Assembly (NCBI RefSeq): GCF_041058985.1
Contig: NZ_JBEHZE010000001.1
Span: 2,480,001 to 2,544,000 of the forward strand
Length of the DNA: 64,000 nt
Direction: 5' to 3'
From: Hyphococcus lacteus
Lineage (GTDB): Bacteria > Pseudomonadota > Alphaproteobacteria > Caulobacterales > Parvularculaceae
The position numbers and the translations under genes are program-made. The notes below the pieces were generated by a model. It saw only the letters and a program-made list of their open reading frames with translations, made no database searches and had not been told where the DNA came from. Position 1 is the stretch's first letter. Each line of letters starts with the position of its first letter. This document shows positions 1 through 8,324 of the stretch, one piece after another.

Positions 1-420
1 ACGTGCGTCCACATAGCTCAAACGAATAATCTGCGTCGTGAGGTCAGAACCCCGCCCTTCACCGACCGGTCCGGCGGCACGAGCAGCCTCTTGCAAGGGA
101 ACAATGCGATATTTTCCGTCACCCGCAGGTGTGGCGGCAAAATCATTCACCCGTAAGACCGCCTGAAACAACTCCCATGCTTCGTCGGCACACAGGCTTC
201 CGTTTGGTGGTGACTTAACTGTAACGCGACCTTGGACAGCGGGATCGAGAAGAAACGTTCGGCCAGTACGTATGGCAATTTCATCAACAACGGCGCGAAT
301 ATCTGCGCCTTCATAGTTGAGTGCCGCGCCGCAATTTTCCTGTGCCCATGCGTTGATGGGCGTTAAAAAACCCACCGTCGCCGCAAGCACCGCCGGAATG
401 GCATTACGAAACTTCAGCAT
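1..420 (-). CDS. gspD: Type II secretion secretin GspD, N-terminal part (runs off the window)
   Basis: The reading frame starts with ATG at 420 and stays open to position 1, giving 140 residues. Residues 1-27 look like a signal peptide ending near AWA-QE. The following region (LNYEGADIRAVVDEIA, then FLLDPAVQGRVTVKS) is the periplasmic N0 domain of secretins of the GspD family, which form the outer-membrane pore of type II secretion. The start overlaps the gspC stop by one base (TAATG), so the two are translationally coupled. The membrane-pore domain lies outside the window. The family assignment is firm from the N0 motif and the gspC neighbour; which substrates are secreted cannot be told. 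Confidence 0.9.
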   Translation of the reverse strand, partial: MLKFRNAIPAVLAATVGFLTPINAWAQENCGAALNYEGADIRAVVDEIAIRTGRTFLLDPAVQGRVTVKSPPNGSLCADEAWELFQAVLRVNDFAATPAGDGKYRIVPLQEAARAAGPVGEGRGSDLTTQIIRLSYVDAR

Positions 421-1265
421 TACTCATTTCCTTTTACGGACAACGTAATCGGCATTCTTTGTCCGTTACGCTCAATTACAATAGCGGTTTGTTCAGCCCG
501 CGATATCTTGTTCATCATTGTTAAAAGCCCCGATGGGTCTGCCGGTGCTGGCGTTCCGTTTACGGAACGTAAAATGTCGCCCGATTGAAAACCAATTCTC
601 TCAAAGACCGCGGCATTGCGGCCAGCATTCAATGCGATCGCCGTCGCGCCATTTGCGTCTTTCGTCACGGACATTTTTATGGCGTCAGATAGTTCTTGGG
701 CCGTAACGAAACTACGCTCTGGTTGAGGCGCAGCTTCTATTCGCTTTTTTACCGGTGTTTTTGATTCAAAGCGTAGGGATTCACGTACGCCATTTTGCTC
801 GATAATCACCTGATCTTCATAGACCGCAACCAAACGAACACCGGTCGTTATTGTCTCGCCCACTGCATGGCGTTTTTCTTTTCCGTCCGAACGCCGAATA
901 ATTGCTGAGCCTTCATCCCCTTTTGGCCACACACCTGTAAGCGTTAAGTCAAGCGAAGTTTCGGCAACATCGGGGATATCCTCAATGGGTCCGGCAGAAA
1001 CTGCGGCTGAATGGAACGGGTTTTTTGCGTCCGCAGGTGCACGCTCACGGGCGCTTGACTGGGTGGACATCGCAGCCCCGACAACATCGCCCTTTGGTGT
1101 CGGCAAAGGCGCAAAAATCGCTATCGCAATCTTGGCGAGTGCTAGGCCTAAAAGCCCAACCAGCAGCAATTCGATGACACGTGGCAATATCGCGGGTCCG
1201 CCGTTTTTAAAGACGGCGAAGCCCCTGTTTAACCCATTTATGTCGAAACCGACCAAATTACTCAC
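420..1265 (-). CDS. gspC: Type II secretion inner-membrane protein GspC
   Basis: This 281-residue protein has a short cytoplasmic N-terminus, one membrane segment at about residues 30-53, a periplasmic homology region at about 105-165 (LTGVWPKGDEGSAIIRR, then HAVGETI) and a C-terminal PDZ-like domain at about 195-275 (GFQSGDILRSVNG). That is the order known for GspC, which links the inner-membrane platform to the secretin GspD. The start is a GTG at 1265; no in-frame ATG precedes the membrane segment, and no strong ribosome binding site is visible. It is the first gene of a leftward gspC-gspD operon. Confidence 0.9.
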   Translation of the reverse strand: MSNLVGFDINGLNRGFAVFKNGGPAILPRVIELLLVGLLGLALAKIAIAIFAPLPTPKGDVVGAAMSTQSSARERAPADAKNPFHSAAVSAGPIEDIPDVAETSLDLTLTGVWPKGDEGSAIIRRSDGKEKRHAVGETITTGVRLVAVYEDQVIIEQNGVRESLRFESKTPVKKRIEAAPQPERSFVTAQELSDAIKMSVTKDANGATAIALNAGRNAAVFERIGFQSGDILRSVNGTPAPADPSGLLTMMNKISRAEQTAIVIERNGQRMPITLSVKGNE

Positions 1266-1823
1266 CCGCGTCGCATTTACTCATAAACGACATTAAATTG
1301 TTACTTCGAATTGATACCGAAAAACCCTTAGCAAAACGATATCCGGCCACCGATTTCATTGAGGCCCTACTTGCATTTTTCGTTCCTCTTTTTACTCGAA
1401 AGAGCTGAATTCATTCAGAATTTTCGGATAAACCTCTCGGATACCTACCCCGCCTGCACAATAACGGCGAAAGCTCACACCCATCGGAAACCCTTCAACG
1501 CAATTTTGAAGCAAAACAACTTCCTATCACCGAAAACGCAAGTCGAGCATTTGCCCCACGCATCAGCCCTTTCGCTCCGTTAGAAGAGGCTTTTTACAGT
1601 AGCATGACATGTTTGTTTCAGATCTATGACAGACGGCCAAAATGATCATCCGTATGCGCACCTCGTGCATCAATATAATGACGCACCGTGTGCGCAATTA
1701 GGCAAGGCGGAATTGGGCATTCTTGATCATAAATCCGCATATCTTGTGCGGTTGCGGAAACCAGTGAGATCAGCCATTTTTGCGCAGCGATTGCGCTTTT
1801 TCCAACCACGGAAACTTTTTTGA
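1266..1823. other. Divergent intergenic region between gspC and the prepilin peptidase gene
   Basis: These 558 bases separate two divergently transcribed secretion genes and should carry both promoters. I see no clear sigma-70 pair, RNA gene or repeat. A 65-codon frame at 1626-1823 abuts the peptidase start, but it has no ribosome binding site and is overlapped by an equally long frame on the other strand, so I do not call it a gene. Confidence 0.4.
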
Positions 1824-2609
1824 ATGAATCTCGAATGGGCTATTTTCATCACAGCTTTTCTGGTTGGGCTTCTCGCGGGAAGCTTTTTGAATGTGGTTAT
1901 TTATCGTGGCCCACAGATGTGGAACCTCATCGACGGGCATGATCGGGGTAATCTTGTCTTTCCTAGATCCTCATGCCCGTCCTGCGGGGCGATCATCAAC
2001 CCTCTTCATCTTGTTCCTGTTGCGGGGTTCCTCTGGCTTCGTGGCCGCTGCGGAGCCTGTAAAGATCCCATTTCCTTTCGCTATCCCGTGGTCGAGCTTC
2101 TCGGCGGACTGGCTGTGCTCGTTGCCGTGGTTCTATTTGGGTCGACACTACCTGCCGGATTGGCGGCACTGTTCTTTTTGTTTCTAATCGCCCTTGCCGC
2201 GATTGATTATGAAACTGGCTATCTGCCGGACGCATTAACACTGCCCCTTATCATGATCGGTATCGCTGCCAACGGGTTTGAGCTTTTCGTTCCGTTTGCG
2301 GACGCCATAATCGGCGCATTTGTGGGCTATCTCGTTTTTCGCGCGATAGATTTTGCGTTCCTTAAATTGCGAGGCGTCGAGGGTCTGGGTCAGGGCGATG
2401 CAAAGCTTTTGGCCGCCATCGGCGCTTGGCTAGGGTGGGTTGCGTTGGCGCCGACCGTATTTATCGCCGCGATTTTAGGTTTAGTGGCAGTCGGTATTAT
2501 GCGCCTAAAGGGCCAGGCAGTATCCGGTGATATGGCGATTGCTTTCGGCCCCGCATTAGCCGGTGCCGCTGCAATTATGATGATAGCGAGCGGGCTTATT
2601 TCCCTTTGA
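1824..2609 (+). CDS. gspO: Prepilin leader peptidase / N-methyltransferase (A24 family)
   Basis: This 261-residue polytopic membrane protein cleaves and N-methylates the leader of type II pseudopilins or type IV pilins at the cytoplasmic face. The N-terminal half keeps the zinc-type cysteine pairs C51-xx-C54 and C76-xx-C79 of the bifunctional enzyme. The C-terminal half has both catalytic aspartate motifs of A24 peptidases, one in IDYETGYLPD and one in the GxGD-like GLGQGDAKLLA. The gene is divergent from gspC and gspD, which fits a role in processing their pseudopilins. Its 3' end overlaps the end of the enoyl-CoA hydratase gene by 14 bases on the opposite strand. Confidence 0.92.
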   Translation: MNLEWAIFITAFLVGLLAGSFLNVVIYRGPQMWNLIDGHDRGNLVFPRSSCPSCGAIINPLHLVPVAGFLWLRGRCGACKDPISFRYPVVELLGGLAVLVAVVLFGSTLPAGLAALFFLFLIALAAIDYETGYLPDALTLPLIMIGIAANGFELFVPFADAIIGAFVGYLVFRAIDFAFLKLRGVEGLGQGDAKLLAAIGAWLGWVALAPTVFIAAILGLVAVGIMRLKGQAVSGDMAIAFGPALAGAAAIMMIASGLISL

Positions 2610-3366
2610 AAGTGGGTTTGCGTTTTTCCATCAGGGCCGTCACGCCTTCGCGACAATCGTCCGTGGCAATCGCAACACGTTGGTTCTGCGCTTCAAAAGT
2701 CATCGCATTATGTAGCCCGCCCTGAGACGCGGCCCTGAACACGCGCTTTGTCAACGACAATGCGAGCGGCGCGCGTTCAGTCAGGGTTTTTGCCCATTCA
2801 ACCGCGTTCGTCAGAACATCAGTCATCGGAACTGTTCGGTTGACAAGGCCCCACTCAAGCGCGTGATCGGCGCCCAGCTTCTCGGCCTCGATTGCTAATT
2901 GATACGCCCGCGCATACCCAATTTCGCGCGTTAGCAAATAGGAAAGCCCACCATCGGGCACCAATCCAATATTCGCAAAGGCACTCATAAGATAAGTATC
3001 TTCGCTCATCACCCGCAAATCACATGTCAGCGCAGTGGTCATACCAATACCTGCCGCCGGACCATTGATCGCTGCAATGACCGGTTTTGGCATGGTCGCG
3101 ATTGTGCTTAGAAAAGCGGCATACTCCGTATTCAACACATCTTCGACATTAAACTTGTCATTCACCGCAGTTACATCAGCGCCGGCGCAGAATGCACGAC
3201 CCGCCCCAGTTAGAACAACCGCGCGAATGGCATCGTCCGCTGACGCAGTCTTCATGGCATCCGTTAAATCGGCGCGCATCTGCCCGTTAAAGGAATTAAG
3301 CTTATCTGGACGATCAAGGGTGATAACGGCAACGCCGTCATGCGGGGTTTCATATTTAACTGTCAT
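2596..3366 (-). CDS. Enoyl-CoA hydratase/isomerase family protein
   Basis: This 256-residue cytoplasmic protein belongs to the crotonase superfamily. The oxyanion-hole segment GRAFCAGADVTA and the segment GPAAGIGMTTALTCDLRV are typical. The active-site region reads GLVPDGG, with Asp where classical hydratases have Glu. That is the pattern of PaaG-like isomerases, so either CoA-ester hydration or double-bond isomerisation is possible. I start it at ATG 3366 (MTVKYETP), where crotonase homology begins. A frame extends 16 codons further upstream but adds nothing recognisable. The gene is divergent from gabD, suggesting a shared catabolic promoter region. Confidence 0.85.
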   Translation of the reverse strand: MTVKYETPHDGVAVITLDRPDKLNSFNGQMRADLTDAMKTASADDAIRAVVLTGAGRAFCAGADVTAVNDKFNVEDVLNTEYAAFLSTIATMPKPVIAAINGPAAGIGMTTALTCDLRVMSEDTYLMSAFANIGLVPDGGLSYLLTREIGYARAYQLAIEAEKLGADHALEWGLVNRTVPMTDVLTNAVEWAKTLTERAPLALSLTKRVFRAASQGGLHNAMTFEAQNQRVAIATDDCREGVTALMEKRKPTFKGK

Positions 3367-3489
3367 AACCTTGCTTTCTGGAACGTTCTGAAAGGGTGGG
3401 CGTTTCACTATCATCGCTTGTGTTCAGACTGATTGCAAAACGCGGGCGCAGTGATAATCCTGTAAGAAAACCAAATTCGGAGGCACATT

Positions 3490-4941
3490 ATGGTCGATAG
3501 TCGTTTCTTTCGGCAAGAATGTTTCATCGCTGGTAAATGGATCAGCAGTCACGAAAACGCTGTCGTCACGGTCAATAATCCCGCAACAGGTAAGCAATTA
3601 GGCACCGTACCGGACCTCGGGCGCGATGAAGCCAAGAACGCGATCACGGCGGCCCATACTGTGTTTCCGGAATGGGCCGCCAAAACTGCGGCAGAGCGCG
3701 GCAAATTCTGCAGCGCCATTCATGATGCGCTGATGGATAATCAAGACGCGCTGGCCGAGATCCTGACCCTGGAAATGGGCAAGCCACTGGCTGAGGCAAA
3801 AGGCGAAATCGCCTATGGGGCCGCGTTTTTCAAATGGTTCGCCGAAGAAGCATCTCGGGTTTATGGCGATGTCATCCCCTCGCCTTGGGCCGACAAGCGC
3901 ATCGTTGTTATCAAAGAGCCTGTGGGCGTTGTCACTTCGATCACACCGTGGAACTTTCCGACCGCGATGATCGCGCGCAAGGCGGCCGCTGCTCTTGCCG
4001 CTGGCTGTCCGATTGTTTGCAAACCTGCCAGCCAAACGCCTTTTTCTGCCCTTGCTTACGGTGTCATCGCCGAGGATATCGGCCTGCCCCACGGGGTTTT
4101 GAACGTAATAACGGGCGCGCCCGCACCCATCGCCGACGAATTTTGCGAAAACCCCAACGTCAAAAAAATCACCTTTACGGGTTCGACGGCTATCGGCAAG
4201 CAGCTCGCGGCGAACGCCATGAAACATATGAAACGGGTTTCGATGGAACTCGGCGGGAATGCCCCGCTGATTATTTTTGACGACGCTGATATTGATCGCG
4301 CTGTCGAAGGGGCGATTGCCTGCAAATTTCGTAACGCCGGACAAACTTGCGTTTGTGCCAATCGAATATTGGTTCAATCGGGGATTTATGACGAGTTTTC
4401 CCAAAAGTTCTCTGCACGTATTAATAACATGAAAGTCGGAAATGGCCTTGAAGACAATGTTGATCAAGGACCGTTGATTGACCAAAAAGCCGTCAAGAAA
4501 GTTGAAGAGCATATCGAAGACGCGACCAGTAAAGGCGCAAAAATTGTGACAGGTGGAAAGCGCCATGAACTGGGCGGCACATATTTTGAGCCTACTTTGT
4601 TGCGCGATGTTACGGCTGATATGTTGATTTCCGATGACGAAACATTCGGCCCCGTTGCACCGTTGTTTAAATTTGATACCGAAGAAGAAGCGATCACCAT
4701 GGCCAATGATACCGAATATGGCCTTGCGTCTTATTTTTACACCAAAGACCTTGGGCGGGCCTGGCGTGTTATGGAAGCGCTTGAATATGGTATGGTCGCG
4801 ATCAACGAAGGTATTCTTTCGACGCCGGTCGCGCCTTTTGGTGGCGTCAAGGAATCGGGCGTTGGCCGCGAGGGCTCCAAATATGGCCTCGAAGATTATC
4901 TCAACATTAAGTATGGGCTTTTCGGCGGGCTTGAAAATTAA
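3490..4941 (+). CDS. gabD: NAD(P)-dependent succinate-semialdehyde dehydrogenase
   Basis: This 483-residue enzyme belongs to the aldehyde dehydrogenase superfamily, and its length and motifs match GabD, which oxidises succinate semialdehyde to succinate in GABA catabolism. Visible active-site elements are N155 in TPWNFP, the nucleotide-binding FTGSTAIGKQL near 230, the general base E253 in MELGGNAP and the nucleophile C287 in NAGQTCVCANR; the second Cys (C289) is also GabD-like. A ribosome binding site (GGAGG) lies a few bases before the ATG. The stop at 4941 is followed by about 185 bases with no evident gene or hairpin. Confidence 0.9.
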   Translation: MVDSRFFRQECFIAGKWISSHENAVVTVNNPATGKQLGTVPDLGRDEAKNAITAAHTVFPEWAAKTAAERGKFCSAIHDALMDNQDALAEILTLEMGKPLAEAKGEIAYGAAFFKWFAEEASRVYGDVIPSPWADKRIVVIKEPVGVVTSITPWNFPTAMIARKAAAALAAGCPIVCKPASQTPFSALAYGVIAEDIGLPHGVLNVITGAPAPIADEFCENPNVKKITFTGSTAIGKQLAANAMKHMKRVSMELGGNAPLIIFDDADIDRAVEGAIACKFRNAGQTCVCANRILVQSGIYDEFSQKFSARINNMKVGNGLEDNVDQGPLIDQKAVKKVEEHIEDATSKGAKIVTGGKRHELGGTYFEPTLLRDVTADMLISDDETFGPVAPLFKFDTEEEAITMANDTEYGLASYFYTKDLGRAWRVMEALEYGMVAINEGILSTPVAPFGGVKESGVGREGSKYGLEDYLNIKYGLFGGLEN

Positions 4942-5126
4942 GCCGTCTTTATTCGCCCGCAAAGATATTCCGTTCACTACTTTTCCCTTTATTCTTCGGG
5001 ATGCAGATTAGCTTATTCAGGACAAGTGGGGATAACTACGCACCAAATGCGGAATTGAGATCAATTTTCGCGTTTTAAGAGATGTAGCACAGGCCACATT
5101 CGCGTGCTGGTGGCGCGAATGCCACG

Positions 5127-6329
5127 CTACTCGGCGTTTGTGCTCTCGGCAAAATACTCAGCGAGCTTCGCGGCCTCGATGTTGACGTCGTGCGCGGCTT
5201 CAATTCGGCTCCGGCCTTCGCCGCCCATCGCCGCCAGCGTTTCTGGTGAAGCCTCAAGCGCACCTCGCATCGCATTAATCAATGCGCTTTCATCACCAGC
5301 TGGCAAAATCCAGCCGCATTCTTCATCAACTAACTCGGGAATTCCCGCGATATAGGTTGAGATCACGGGCCGACCGAGCGCCAACGCCTCCATAATCACA
5401 ACAGGCAGTCCTTCAGCAAAGGTCGGCAACAAAAAGGCGCGGGCTTCACCAATGGCCGCGCGCACTTTGGCATTCTCCATCCAACCTGTGATTTCTATAT
5501 TTTCACCCACACTAAGTCGGGCAATTTCTGATTCAATTTCGCCTCGTGATGGGCCATCACCAATCAGAATTACTTTTACGTCCGGGTATTCCGCCCGAAG
5601 TTTAGCCACCACAGACGGCAACTGCGCCTGCCCCTTTTGCGGACACAAACGCCCAACACAGACAAAGGTCCGATTATTCGGTGGAGGCGTCGCATCGAAA
5701 TCATCAAGGTTCAAGCCGCAATGAACGATCTTAATCTTGTCGCCCGCGCGGATAGTCGAGAACCGAATTAATTGCGAGCGGCAAAAATTTGTGATCGCCG
5801 CAATAAATGATGCATGCTGAATTTTTGCTGGAAAATCCAATAGCGGCGCATCGGTCAATTCATCGGGGCCATGCACCGTCGCGCTATAGCTAGGCCCGCC
5901 CATAATGCGAGAAAGCATGGCAACCGCAGTTGAATTTGTCAGAAAATGAACATGGACATGATCAATATTTTCTTTTGCCGCTACCTGACGGAAATAGATT
6001 GCCTCTAGCAGGTAAGCGACATGACGAACAATGCCGCCACGGGCCGACCGCAATAGCGACAACCAAGGACCAAGTGCCTTTAAGATGCCGCCCGGATTAG
6101 AAATAACCTCGCGGCCCAAGGCTTTGAGTAACCGCGCCTTATTGCCTGATAAAATATAATGGGTACGGTCAATTTCAGCGATATCAAGCGGATCAACCAA
6201 TTGGTCATCCCATCGGCGCAGGGCAAAACGGCTAACCGTCATGCCCTGTCGTTCCAATGCCTCGATTTCACGCCGGATAAACGTGGTCGAGGTTAACGGA
6301 TAGGTGTTCATCAAATAGGCGACGTTCAC
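5127..6329 (-). CDS. Glycosyltransferase family 4 protein
   Basis: This 400-residue protein has the two-domain GT-B layout. The N-terminal segment (MNVAYLMNTYPLTSTTFIRR) is the acceptor-side domain. The C-terminal GT1-type domain has FVCVGRLCPQKGQ near 225, followed by EGLPVVIMEALALGRPVI with the conserved EGLP..EA motif that holds the nucleotide-sugar. Such enzymes usually build exopolysaccharide or lipopolysaccharide at the cytoplasmic face. It stands alone between unrelated genes, so its sugar and acceptor are not indicated. It is leftward and convergent with gabD. Confidence 0.87.
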   Translation of the reverse strand: MNVAYLMNTYPLTSTTFIRREIEALERQGMTVSRFALRRWDDQLVDPLDIAEIDRTHYILSGNKARLLKALGREVISNPGGILKALGPWLSLLRSARGGIVRHVAYLLEAIYFRQVAAKENIDHVHVHFLTNSTAVAMLSRIMGGPSYSATVHGPDELTDAPLLDFPAKIQHASFIAAITNFCRSQLIRFSTIRAGDKIKIVHCGLNLDDFDATPPPNNRTFVCVGRLCPQKGQAQLPSVVAKLRAEYPDVKVILIGDGPSRGEIESEIARLSVGENIEITGWMENAKVRAAIGEARAFLLPTFAEGLPVVIMEALALGRPVISTYIAGIPELVDEECGWILPAGDESALINAMRGALEASPETLAAMGGEGRSRIEAAHDVNIEAAKLAEYFAESTNAE

Positions 6330-6409
6330 AAATTGTATTCCTGTTTGCGCCGCTCAACTCATGCGGCCCATCCGTTTAGATTTTGTCACCAGAAATAATT
6401 AACTGGTGT

Positions 6410-6856
6410 TTAGGCAGCAGTGCGGAATTTGACGATTTTGGTCGGCGTGGCCGGTGGTTCGCCAACATTGGCCTCATCAACATGTTCCATGCCGTCAACA
6501 ACCTTACCCCACGCGGTGTACTGACCATCAAGGAACGACGCATCGTCAAAACAGATAAAGAATTGGCTGTCGGCACTGTTCGGGTCTTGGGCACGCGCCA
6601 TTGAACACACACCGCGCTGATGGCCAACGTCGTTAAATTCTGCATCAATTTTGTTGCCCGAACCACCAGTGCCATTGCCAATCGGGCAACCCATCTGCGC
6701 CATGAAGCCAGAAATCACGCGATGAAGCGATAGCCCGTCATAAAAGCCTTCGTCGGCAAGCTCTTTTATACGCGCCACATGGTTTGGCGCTTTTTCGGGA
6801 TATGTTTCAATCGTTACATCACCCGTTTCGAGCGTCAGAATAAGCTTGTCCGTCAT
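6410..6856 (-). CDS. ppiB: Cyclophilin-type peptidyl-prolyl cis-trans isomerase (cytoplasmic)
   Basis: This 148-residue protein is a bare cyclophilin domain without a signal peptide, the size of cytoplasmic PpiB. The active-site stretch FYDGLSLHRVISGFMAQMG gives R46, F51 and Q54, the usual catalytic and substrate-contact residues, and ARAQDPNSADSQFFICF carries the other conserved loop. Its ATG overlaps the stop of the upstream secreted cyclophilin gene by four bases (ATGA), so the two isomerases are translated as a pair. Confidence 0.92.
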   Translation of the reverse strand: MTDKLILTLETGDVTIETYPEKAPNHVARIKELADEGFYDGLSLHRVISGFMAQMGCPIGNGTGGSGNKIDAEFNDVGHQRGVCSMARAQDPNSADSQFFICFDDASFLDGQYTAWGKVVDGMEHVDEANVGEPPATPTKIVKFRTAA

Positions 6857-7746
6857 AATTCAATCTTTCCGTCTTTCTTGATTGGCACGCGTATCTCGCA
6901 AATATCTTTCACGAGACCTGTATCATTAACCTGGCCAGCGGCCTTTAGGTATTGAAGGAATACAGGGTTGCCGGTTTTTAGAACTTTAATGTTATCGCGT
7001 TCTGATTCTGGAACATCTGCAGCAATCCGTGCACGAATGATTGGCGTGGGCCGTACAGGTGGTTCACCACGAACAATCCGTCGCGACGCTTCGAAGCCAT
7101 CAACGATCCACCCCCAACCGGTGTATCGTTTGTCCAAATTCAATCGCGAGTCACCAATCATCAAAAAGAACTGACTATTGGCACTATTGGGGTCTGTCGC
7201 GCGGGCCATAGACATGACACCGGGGCAATGAACCGGCCAAAGATCCACACGGCTATCTTTGATAAAAGTCCGCAGTGCTTCGGGCTGTGCCGCAACGGGC
7301 ATACCGTCGACATAACCGATACGCGGCGCAATCCGGTCACGACCGATTACATTGAGCCCTTCGACTTCGCCCGCATCGCGCGTAAATTCCGCCTCAAGAT
7401 TGGGCTTTTCTGAAGACCCGGTACCTGTGCCTGTCGGATCGCCGCCCTGAGCCATAAATCCTTCGATAACGCGGTGAAAAACTATGCCGTCATAGAATTT
7501 TTCACGGGTTAGCTCTTTGATACGCTGAACATGTTTCGGCGCAAAATCCGGGCGTAACTCGATGACGATCTTGCCCGCCGGTAGGTCGAGGTAAAGCGTA
7601 TTTTCCGGATCAAGTGGCCGCCAGTCATTTGGTGATGTCGCTTCAATGATTTCGCGCGAAGTGGGTTGTTTCACTTCATCATCAGCAAGCGCGCCGCTGG
7701 ACATGGCAAGCGCTGCTAATATCCCGAAATATGGCCGTAAACGCAT
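6853..7746 (-). CDS. Periplasmic cyclophilin-type peptidyl-prolyl isomerase
   Basis: From ATG 7746 the product is 297 residues. This start is chosen because AGAGGAG lies just upstream and because it begins a normal signal peptide (MRLRPYFGILAALAMSSGALA). The longer frame to 7812 would bury that signal. The cyclophilin domain shows FYDGIVFHRVIEGFMAQGG and ARATDPNSANSQFFLM, so the catalytic Arg is present, and it carries an insertion between these motifs plus a C-terminal extension of about 60 residues compared with minimal cyclophilins. It should assist folding of exported proteins. It overlaps the cytoplasmic cyclophilin gene downstream. Confidence 0.9.
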   Translation of the reverse strand: MRLRPYFGILAALAMSSGALADDEVKQPTSREIIEATSPNDWRPLDPENTLYLDLPAGKIVIELRPDFAPKHVQRIKELTREKFYDGIVFHRVIEGFMAQGGDPTGTGTGSSEKPNLEAEFTRDAGEVEGLNVIGRDRIAPRIGYVDGMPVAAQPEALRTFIKDSRVDLWPVHCPGVMSMARATDPNSANSQFFLMIGDSRLNLDKRYTGWGWIVDGFEASRRIVRGEPPVRPTPIIRARIAADVPESERDNIKVLKTGNPVFLQYLKAAGQVNDTGLVKDICEIRVPIKKDGKIEL

Positions 7747-7820
7747 ATAGAAACTCCTCTGGCCCTTCGCCCCAATACGACAGCCACCCTTCATATAGGG
7801 CACAATCGACAAAAATGAAA

Positions 7821-8324
7821 TTACGGCTTGGCGAACTTGGCTTTCAGCATTTTTTCGACGCCCGCAGGCACGAAAGATGAAACGTCACCATTCAGTCGGC
7901 AAATTTCCTTGACCAGACGCGACGCAATCGATTGATAACGCGCGTCAGCCATTAAGAAAACGGTCTCGATATCGTCATTCAGTACCTGATTCATGCCAAC
8001 CATCTGAAACTCATATTCAAAATCAGAAACTGCGCGTAAGCCGCGAATGATGATATTTGCGTTCAACTCCTCGGCAAATTTCATCAAAAGCGTCTCAAAC
8101 GGAACAACCCGAATGGTTGTATCGTTAGTTTTCGCGATCTCGGCCACTTGTTGTTCAACCATCGCCACCCGCTCTTCGAGCGTAAATAAAGGCGATTTGT
8201 CCCGATTAATAGCAACGCCAATGATCAACTCATCGACCAGCTTTACCGCCCGCTGCATCAGATCCACATGCCCAAGGGTCACCGGATCGAACGTGCCAGG
8301 GTAAAGGCCAGTCAATTTCGTCAT
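7821..8324 (-). CDS. coaD: Phosphopantetheine adenylyltransferase
   Basis: This 167-residue enzyme transfers AMP from ATP to 4'-phosphopantetheine, the penultimate step of coenzyme A synthesis. The nucleotidyltransferase motif is YPGTFDPVTLGHVDLMQRA (T-x-GH type) at the N-terminus, and IIRGLRAVSDFEYEFQM is the diagnostic CoaD segment in the middle. Length is standard. The start codon overlaps the gyrA stop by four bases (ATGA), so coaD is translated after gyrA in the same leftward transcript. Confidence 0.96.
   Translation of the reverse strand: MTKLTGLYPGTFDPVTLGHVDLMQRAVKLVDELIIGVAINRDKSPLFTLEERVAMVEQQVAEIAKTNDTTIRVVPFETLLMKFAEELNANIIIRGLRAVSDFEYEFQMVGMNQVLNDDIETVFLMADARYQSIASRLVKEICRLNGDVSSFVPAGVEKMLKAKFAKP

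Noticed and set aside
1626..1823. 65-codon frame ending at the prepilin peptidase start
   Set aside because: It has no ribosome binding site and no recognisable sequence, and an equally long frame overlaps it on the other strand.
3598..4977. 459-codon frame antisense to gabD
   Set aside because: It is a shadow of the high-GC gabD coding strand; the product looks like no protein family and gabD is unambiguous.
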